Source of the DNA: Maratus speciosus
Lineage: Eukaryota > Arthropoda > Arachnida > Araneae > Salticidae
Direction of reading: 5' to 3'
Assembly: GCA_963932465.1 (NCBI GenBank)
Contig: OZ010786.1
Location: 274,010,411-274,074,410 of the forward strand
Length of the DNA stretch: 64,000 nt
This document shows positions 56,441 to 64,000 of the stretch, one piece after another. The translations under genes and the position numbers were made by a program. The notes beneath the pieces are model-generated. The model was not told the DNA's origin and did not search any database. It saw only the letters and a program-made list of their open reading frames with translations. Position 1 is the stretch's first letter; each line of letters opens with the position of its first letter.

Positions 56441-57298
56441 CGATACTTTTCTTTTTTATTTATTATTGTTTCAGTGAGTGCACTCTGCATGTCAGCGAAT
56501 GAGTCAATAACTGTTTATAGTTTTTAGATTACTGCTGGAAAAAAAATATAAAGAAACATATAATCAAGGAATATACTTTTATTTATTTGTTAACCAGAGA
56601 AAAGTATGTTATTTCATTGTTAATGGCTCTAGGATGAGAACATTTTTTTATTCTTAACAGCTGAAAATTTGGTAAACATTAAAAAAAAAGATATTTATAA
56701 ACTGTAAATGAGATAAGGAGATATATATTTTAAAAAGGGAAAGAAATTTTAGTTAAATATATTATTAAAAGGAGAATTTTGATTATTAATTGTGTGGATA
56801 ATTAGTATGTGATGATTGGTTAATTACATTCATCACAGCTATTTTAAAAGAAGTTTTGCAATATTTGCATTTCCCCCACGCTTATAGGAGACCCTAAAAA
56901 GACTGAAAAATCATTTAACTTTTTAAATAAATTTAGAGCCTTCAAAATTTCGCTCATCTGTGCATTTTTAAAAAGTTTATACACGTTTTAGGGAGTTTAT
57001 AGGAAGTAAGTCCCCATCTGTTTGGTTGAAGGAAATAAGAGTAGAAAGTACATATTTTCTGGATGAAAAAAAAATCCTTTCTTTCTCTTTTTTTTTATAT
57101 GACCGAGATCTTTTTTAAAGATAAATTTAAATATAATATAAATTATTATCAAAATTACATCTTAAAAATAATAATTTTAAAAGTTAAAACACCTTATTAT
57201 TTGACTCAAAGGTCTGTAGTAGCTTACTTCTGGGCCGCTAACATTGTCTAGGCCCCCCATAAATGGAGGTGAGGGGTGAGAGATAGTCGTTACGGCCC
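56441..57298. other. No gene seen; contains a lone hAT-type right end
   Basis: AT-rich sequence. GTTACGGCCCTG at about 57290-57301 is the shape of a hAT right end (CAGGGCCGTAAC on the minus strand), but no matching left end was found. Confidence 0.4.
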
Positions 57299-57489
57299 TG
57301 TTGATTCCCTACGTTGTGGAATTACAATTTTTCAGCTTATCTGTGGGAATCTGTGAACATCAAAATATCGATTCAAGTATCGATTCTAGAATATGGGAAT
57401 CGATTCTTATTGCGATCGATTCTGTTTTATACGATGTCGATTTTAATCGATTCTCAAATTTTCCAGAATCGCCCATCATTATATAGTAT

Positions 57490-57927
57490 GTTAAGATTCA
57501 ATCTTGGTTTCAGTGTCCCTGCATATATCATTAAATCTAATGGTAGATTCATTTTACTTAATTTAACTTATATTGCAACATTTTTGGAATGTTGTCCTGT
57601 GCTAAAAATATTTATCATTATATATTCTCCCAGATGCTATATCCTAAACAATTTTTCTAAAAACCAATGGGTATCACATGTTGTTGATTTTTGAGTATAG
57701 TCAGAATTGTAAATTGGGAATTACTGCATCAGCATAAAAACATTTATGATTTTTCCAATAACGAAAAGTAATGCATTAAAGAAATATATCAGATAAATGT
57801 GAAATAAATATAGTAAATGCATACATCTATTTTCGTAACTTTGGTTAATTGAATTATATGTGTTTTAAATTAATAGTATTTTATTTTTTAAAAATTCCTA
57901 AGAGAAAGAGGGGGGGTTGCCTGTAGA
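57490..57927. other. No gene seen
   Basis: AT-rich sequence between the hAT block and the second hAT-type MITE. A 126-codon frame (57314-57694) crosses the hAT boundary and target duplication, so it is not a real gene. Confidence 0.5.
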
Positions 57928-58202
57928 CCCGTCTCCAAGTGTCTGCGACAGATATTTCAGGGACAAGAAATAATCTGCAGGTAAAATATTTTTACAATTG
58001 AAGCATTAATTAATCAAACAATCACTTACCTGTAGCGTTTTCATGCATTTTATAATTTATTATTAATAATAATCTTAAGTTTTTGTATTAAGTAATAAAG
58101 AACTGAACACAATATGAAGCAAAATAAAAGGTTCAAAGAAAAAGATTCTGCAAAAGAGAAAAGAAAATCTGTGACTCCCGTCTCAAACTTTCTGCTACCG
58201 GG
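57928..58202. mobile_element. hAT-type MITE, copy 2 (reverse orientation)
   Basis: It is homologous to 8035-8321 on the opposite strand. The flanks are perfect 8-bp CCTGTAGA copies (57920-57927, 58203-58210), confirming the family's target size. The right tip is CTGCTACCGGG; the left tip is eroded (CCCGTCTCC). On the minus strand the ATG...GCTACAG|GTAAGTG block is kept. Confidence 0.85.
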
Positions 58203-58210
58203 CCTGTAGA

Positions 58211-58530
58211 AAACCAAAACAGGGTATTTTTAGCAATTTTTTTCTGGAATGGGAATGAAGATTTTAGCTCATGTTATATGCTATCATTTGCAGAACATTT
58301 AAAAAAATTTTTTAATAAAATATTGATGATATGGTTTGAGTTGCAGTCGTGTGCACTGTGCACTTCCAATTGAGTGTAATTAGATCGCCAGAGTCGTTTG
58401 CAATCACTTTCCGTTAAGGGTTATGAAAGTAGATAATATTGTCTGAAGTTTCAACCACTTTGAGATCAAAAAGTTGAAAATCGACAAAGTGGCAGCAATT
58501 TGAAAAAAGGTCTATTTCTGACCCCTTTTT
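58211..58530. other. No gene seen
   Basis: AT-rich linker before the tandem array. Short phrases such as AGTTTCAACCACTTTGAGAT and AAAAGTTGAAAATCGACAAA resemble array units of the Helentron type but do not repeat here. Confidence 0.4.
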
Positions 58531-60800
58531 AGGGTTTCGTTCATCTGACGAAACCCTATTCGTCTCGCTCCTCTGTCTGTCCGTCTGTCACAGAGCCCGT
58601 TCTCAGAAACTATACATGTTGGAGACTTGAAATTTTGCATACTTATAGATGAACACCACACATTATACGACAAATCATAAAATTTTGAAAAAGTCGTACA
58701 TTTAACCCTTTGGGCTTCCACATGTTTATTTTAAACAGTTCTTTCTAAGTGAGCCCCTAATTAGGTTGCAGGCGCGAAATTTTGCGTACTTATAGATGGA
58801 CACCTCAGATCAAACGACAAATCATAAAATTTTGAAAAAATCGTACATTTAACCCTTTGGGCTCCCACATGTCTATTTTAAACAATTCTTTCTAAGTGAG
58901 CCCCTAATTAGGTTGGAGGTGTGAAATTTTGAATACTGATATCTGAGCACCTCACATCAAACGACAAATAGTAAAATTTTGAAAAAGTCATACATTTAAC
59001 CTTTTGGGCTCCTACATGTGTATTTTAAACAATTCTTTCTAAGTGACACCCTATTTAGGTTGGAGGAGTGAAATTTTGCATACTTATAGCTGAATACCTC
59101 AAATCAAACAACAAATCATAAAATTTTGAAAAAGTCGTACATTTAACCCTTTGGGCTCCCACATGTGTATTTTAAACAATTCTTTCTAAGTGAACCCTAA
59201 TTAGGTTGGAGGCATGAAATTTTGCATGCTTATAGCTGAACACCTCACATCAAACGGCAAACAGTAAAATTTTGAAAAAGTCGTACATTTAACCTTTTGG
59301 GCTCCTACATGTGTATTTTAAACAATTCTTTCTAAGTGACACGCTATTTAGGTTGGAGGCGTGAAATTTTGCATACTTATAGCTGAACACCATCATGCTA
59401 CAAATCATAAAAAATTGGAAAAGTCGTACATTTAACCCTTTGGTCTCCCACATGCGTATTTTAAGCAATTCTTTCTAACTGGGCCCTTTATTAAATTGGA
59501 GATTTGAAATTTTGCATACTTATAGCTGAACACCATCATGCTACAAATCATAAAAAATTGGAAAAGTCTCACGTTTAACCCTTTGAGCTACCACATATAT
59601 ATTTTAAGCAATTCTATTTAACAGAGCCCCTAATTAAGTTGGAGACATGAATTTTTGCATACGTATAGCTGAATACCTCAGAACACACGACAAATCATAA
59701 AAATTTCAAAAAGTTTTATATTATTAGGGTTTTGTTCATCTGATGAAACCCTATTCGTCTTGCTCCTCTATCTGTCTGTCCGTCTGTCTGTCTGTCACAG
59801 AGCCCGTTCTCAGAAACTATATATGTTGGAGACTTGAAATTTTGTATACTTATAGATGAACACCACACATCATACGACAAATCTTAAAATTTTGAAAAAG
59901 TCGTGCATTTAACCCTTTGGGCTCCCATATGTGTATTTTAAACAATTTTTTCTGAGTCAGCCCTTAATTAGGTTGCAGGCGTGAAATTTTGCATACTTAT
60001 AGCTGAACACCTCACATCAAATGACAAACCATAAAATTTTGAAAAAGTCGTACATTTAACCCTTTGGGTTCTCACATGTGTATTTTAAACAATTCTTTCT
60101 AAGTGAGCCTCTAATTAGGTTGGAGGTGTGAAATTTTGCATACTTATAGCTGAGCACCTCACATCAAACGAGAAATCATAAAATTCTGAAAAAGTCGTAC
60201 ATTTAACCCTTTGGGCTTCCACATGTGTATTTTAAACAATTCTTTCTAAGTGACACCCTATTTAGTTTGAAGGTGTGAAATTTTGCATACTTATAGCTGA
60301 ACACCTCACATCAAATGACAAACCATAAAATTTTGAAAAAGTCGTACATTTAACCCTTTGGGCTCCCACATGTGTATTTTAAACAATCCTTTCTAAGTGA
60401 GCCCCTAATTAAGTTGGAAGCGTGAAATTTTGCATACTTAAAGCTGAGCACCTCACATCAAACGGCAAATCATAAAATTTTTAAACAGTCCTTCATTTAA
60501 CCTTTTGGGATCCTACATGTGTATTTTAAACATTTCTTTTTAAGTGACACCCTATTTAGGTTGGAGGCGTGAAATTTTGCATACTTATAGCTGAACACCA
60601 TCGTGCGACAAATCATAAAAATTTTAAAAAGTCGTACATTTAACCCTTTGCGCTCCCACATGCGTATTTTAAGCAATTCTTTCTAACTGAGCCCCTTATT
60701 AAATTGGAGATTTGAAATTTTGCCTACTTATAGCAGAATACCTGAAGCCAGGCAACAAATCATAAAATCTTGAAAAAGTCTTATGTTTAACCCTTTGAGC
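58531..60800. repeat. Helentron-type family C: two heads, ~149-bp tandem units
   Basis: Head 1 (58531-58557) is a perfect hairpin, AGGGTTTCGT...ACGAAACCCT. Head 2 (59726-59752) is the same with mismatches. Each is followed by a CTGTCTGTCCGTCTGTC microsatellite and CACAGAGCCCGTTCTCAGAA. About 7-8 units of ~149 bases then follow each head. The unit words are GAAATTTTGCATACTTATAG, CATCAAACGACAAATCATAA, AAAAGTCGTACATTTAACCC and TTCTTTCTAAGTGAGCCCC. The second array is cut at about 60800. Not coding. Confidence 0.85.
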
Positions 60801-61304
60801 TACCACATCAGGCCCGTAACCAGATGGGGGCTGAGACCCCCCCCCCTATCTTCCTCTAGAGCCCCCTCTAACGATTTCCCTACTTTTTATTTTTTTAACA
60901 AAATGTACATTTTAACTTTATTTAAAAAAAAAAAAAAATTGTATCTTTTAACTGCTTGAATGCAGTGGAATATGCCACACATTTTGCGTTCAGAACCCTA
61001 TTAGATTAGTTGTTTTATATTATCTTGCTTGCGATACAATTCTCGAAAAGCGTTGTTCTAAGTAGGAACATTTCTTTCTCCCGAAAAAAATTAAGTCCAG
61101 ATGCACTAACTAGCCACCACATGTTTTCGTACATCTTGACATTTTAAAAGCAATGATCGTATACGGGATGAATGGAAATAGACATATGCTGCTCAAGTTA
61201 ATCGATAATTAGTTAAGCAATGGTTAAACGTCTTCACTAAAACGTAGTCACAAAAAAAACGTGTTTCTAAATGTTAATGATTTGCCTGTTGACATTATGT
61301 ATGG
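60801..61304. other. hAT-like left end and AT-rich sequence
   Basis: CAGGCCCGTAACCAGATGGG at about 60810 looks like a hAT terminus and interrupts the array. C-rich and A-rich runs follow. Its right partner was not found. Confidence 0.4.
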
Positions 61305-62770
61305 GGCATTCCACGTCAAATCAGGCAGTAAAATATCAATATGTAACCCACCATCACAGATTTTAATGAAACTGCGTGTGTTTGTTCTTACTATTAAGAT
61401 ATGATCACCAGTAATTTTTTTTGCTCCTTGGTGATATAGTTTCTGAGAAAAAATTTGTCAAAATTTTGAAAAACTGCCGTCAATTGGCATTCTTGATAGC
61501 TCGGTTTTCAAATGTAGCATGTCATATATATAATCATATTTCAATATCTACTCTACAAATCATCTTCAAATAATTTATGCACAATATTTAGGGTACGCAG
61601 CTTATGAAAAAAAAAAGTATTGTTACGCTTATAACATTTTAAGTGTGTCTAAAAAAATATTTAAACTTTGAAGGCGTGAATTTTTTATGAAAAATAATGC
61701 ATTAACAAAAAAAGAATTATCAACAAAAGGCGGTATTTTTATTAAATTTATTTTTTATGGAGATATACTTAAAGGTGTCCTTTACCTGATTCTGAAATAA
61801 AAATAGTGGGATTTTGGGTGTTTTTGGTAGTATTTCCTATTTAAAAATATTTTGAGGTGCATTTCATATCAAATCAAGCAGAGTCATTCAATGTCAGTTC
61901 CCCTAAGCCATTTAATCACTGTCACAAATTTCAATGAAATTGGGTTTGTTTATAGCTTATTTTAAGACGTAATCACCTTTAATTTTCTTGATCCTAAGTA
62001 AAATATTTTTTAAGATAAAAAATATCAAAATTTTGAAAAATTGTTTTAAATTTTTTTAATGACAGTTCGATATTCAAAGACTACATTAAAAAAAAAAAAA
62101 AAAGTCATTTCAATATAAAATCACTAAATACGTTTCAAATAATGTATATGTGACAAATAATGTAGGCTGATTATTATTTCTTGTTTTTTATCATGTTTAA
62201 ACACTAAGAGTGTCTTTTATCGTATGAATTTTTAAAATCAAGAATTTTGTCAAAAATAATGTGTTAGTCAAAAATTTATTATTAACCGAAGGCAGGGTGT
62301 TATTGCTTTTTTTTAATTGTACGTAAAAATATCTTTTAAATGGTTATAAAATAAAAATAGTGAACATATGAGAAAAAATTATCAAAATTTTGGAAAAATG
62401 CCACGAGTTGCCATTAATGATTGTTCAATTTTCAAAGGCCTCATTTTATATATAAAATCATATTTCAATAACTAATAAAGAAATCTTCTTCGAATAATTT
62501 AAGCAAGGTAAATAAAGTATGTAGATTATGAAAAAAATATTGCTGTAATGTTAAAAAATATTTAAATGTGTCTAAAAAATTGTATAATCTTTGAAATCAA
62601 AAATATTTTACAAAAAATAATGAAATTATTAAAAAATCTTTATCAATCAGAGGCGGAGTTTCTATGACTAATTTTTTAATTTTAAATTGTACATAATACT
62701 ACATTATAACTGGATCTGAAATAAAAATAGTGGGATTTTGGTTGGTTTTAGTAGTATTTAAATCATATTT
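61305..62770. repeat. Three long degenerate tandem units (~360-560 bp)
   Basis: Units align at ATCAAAATTTTGAAAAA-type marks near 61457, 62023 and 62380. They share TCAAATCAGGCAG-like starts, CAAATAATTTATGC, GAAATAAAAATAGTGGGATTT and GTTTTTGGTAGTATTT. The third unit is shortened. The short GATAGCTCGGTTTTCAAA phrase recalls the other arrays, but there is no microsatellite head. Confidence 0.65.
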
Positions 62771-63239
62771 AAAATTATCAATATTTTCAAATGTAAAACC
62801 TATCCAATGTATCATCCCTGGAAATATTTTTATTTATACATTTATTTTATTTTTCAAATTATCTTTTATGTTCGTTTCTTAAGGAAAAAAATAAACAATA
62901 TTGTTTTTTAGTAAAACTTCTAGGGCGAAGAGCAATTATCCCTTTCCAAGAGAAAAATCACTAGCTCCTCACTGCCCAATAGAAATTTTCAAAATGAAAG
63001 TCCTAATCTTTAAACTCATATTTGGCTGTTAATATTGAAAATTTAGCATTGAGCTGCTAATATTGAAAAAAAAACCAAATTTCACTCTGTTGAAGAAAAT
63101 TTTGACGTATTGTGCTTTAAATATATGCAAAAAATGCATAATCCATTATATTTATATCTTTCAAATAACTATATCTAAAAAAATATTTAAAACTTAATGA
63201 GTTGCACTTTTGTAACTTTATTCAGTTTCTAATGATATG
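62771..63239. other. No gene seen
   Basis: AT-rich sequence without defined features. Confidence 0.5.
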
Positions 63240-63418
63240 TACCGTAATTTCAGTTGTATAGCCCGCAGATCAAACAATTCAGTTTGGACCCAGAAATTTT
63301 ATTCAGTATTTGAAGACCAATATTTACTGTGATCTAAAAAGTTACATTTTATTTTTAAAAATTTCTGGGTCGAAACACGATTGTATGATCCGCGGGCTAT
63401 ACACCGGAAATTACGGTA
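63240..63418. mobile_element. 179-bp MITE with TACCGTAATTT ends
   Basis: Left TACCGTAATTTCAGTTGTAT and right (minus strand) TACCGTAATTTCCGGTGTAT, each followed by AGCCCGC, with TA at both edges. An inner inverted pair (ACCCAGAAATTTTA / AAAATTTCTGGGT) lengthens the foldback. It is related by its ends to 10933-12553. Confidence 0.85.
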
Positions 63419-64000
63419 ATTTGATTTATTTCATCACAATATTGCTGAAAGATGGATTTTCAACATATATATGTGTGTATATATATCCCTGTTCTCAAAC
63501 AAATTATTTAAAAATTATTCATTTATGTTTAATAAAGCATGTATATATTGTTTATACACTTACAGAAAATACATATAGCAAATTTGATGATATTATGTCA
63601 ATAATGTCTAAAAGTAAAGAACTTATCTAATAGTATGTAACGAAAAATTTAACATCTGGTGTAATGACAACAAAATTTTATAATTGTTTCACTTAATTTG
63701 GATGAATGAAAAAAGCTTACATGTTTATATTTTATTGAAGTACAGGTGAAAATGTCACAAAGACATACCTCAACAACCACTGAGTATGTCACATTCACAC
63801 TACAGATGATTTTTTTTTTTCTTTTGATCTTTCGGGTTTGATTTCAGATGGTAATGAATCTATTAGTTTTGTTAGAAGTGTCATTGCAGTCAGCATATTA
63901 GGCTCACTATTTTTTTTTATATAATTTGTTTTGATTGACTCGATGAACAACAATATTTAAAGGGACCATTTCATGACTTTTCAATTAAAAGCTGATTTAT
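63419..64000. other. No gene seen
   Basis: AT-rich sequence to the window edge. The 106-codon frame starting at 63310 begins inside the MITE and has no motif. Confidence 0.5.

Larger units (their letters stand above)
52358..57481. mobile_element. hAT-bounded 5.1-kb block with perfect target duplication
   Basis: Left end TAGTGATGGGCGATT; right end on the minus strand TAATGATGGGCGATT. They are flanked by identical TATAGTAT copies (52350-52357 and 57482-57489). Beside both ends are many ATCGATT words (52375-52445, 57366-57450), which look like hAT subterminal repeats. No hAT transposase was found. The interior is filled with other repeats, so either a small hAT received several insertions or an element carrying them moved as one unit. 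Confidence 0.8.

Noticed and set aside
57314..57694. 126-codon frame
   Set aside because: It crosses the hAT right end and its target duplication at 57481-57489.

Overview
The window is AT-rich animal DNA, about two thirds A+T. It has GT-AG introns, no operons, and very few coding exons among a dense bed of transposable elements. The repeat spectrum (Ty1/copia, a GIY-YIG Penelope-like element, hAT, pogo/Tigger, Tc1-like and Helentron-type elements) suggests an invertebrate, most likely an arthropod with a large genome. I cannot name the species.

Host gene. One plus-strand gene crosses the window. Three exons are supported (6312-6538, 10583-10646, 34658-34754); their splice phases agree and they join into one open frame. 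They encode the C-terminal part of a pleckstrin-homology (PH) domain, including its closing helix with the conserved Trp, followed by a linker. The style is that of DOK/IRS-type docking proteins, but I do not recognise the gene. The introns are about 4.0 kb and 24.0 kb. Earlier and later exons were not found, so most of the window is intronic or flanking DNA.

Layout. 269-1548: a Tigger-like carrier of a 31-bp-type minisatellite. 1950-3215: tandem ~140-150-bp units. 3598-5344: a foldback element built of ~175-bp units. 8035-8321: a hAT-type MITE. 10683-13208: a Tigger-like element with a transposase tail, split by a nested element. 13348-15700: a long Helentron-like element. 17448-21740: a decayed Penelope-like element plus minisatellite. 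22320-24226: a tandem array and a hAT element. 28275-32240: four elements in a row. 33061-33577 and 35990-37121: foldbacks, the second with nearly identical 542-bp arms. 37836-38899: a Tc1-like element with long TIRs. 42904-51274: a Ty1/copia element on the minus strand. 51598-52180: a Tigger-like element with a transposase tail. 52358-57481: a hAT-bounded block with a perfect 8-bp target duplication. 58531-62770: long tandem arrays. 63240-63418: a MITE.

Main results. (1) The copia element has an LTR bounded by TGTTGGA/TCCAACA. Its primer-binding site is complementary to the 5' half of elongator tRNA-Met up to the anticodon loop, which implies half-tRNA priming. (2) Several unrelated families share one plan: terminal hairpin or inverted repeat, GTCY-type microsatellite, then 130-200-bp tandem units. 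This is the plan of Helentron-associated elements (DINE/HINE) and bivalve pearl elements. (3) One such element, inserted in the copia leader, carries a foreign GC-rich ~1-kb block that includes a well-formed splice acceptor, a short ATG-containing exon and a splice donor. It looks like a captured promoter and first coding exon. (4) The Penelope copy has lost a catalytic Asp of its RT and carries several frameshifts.
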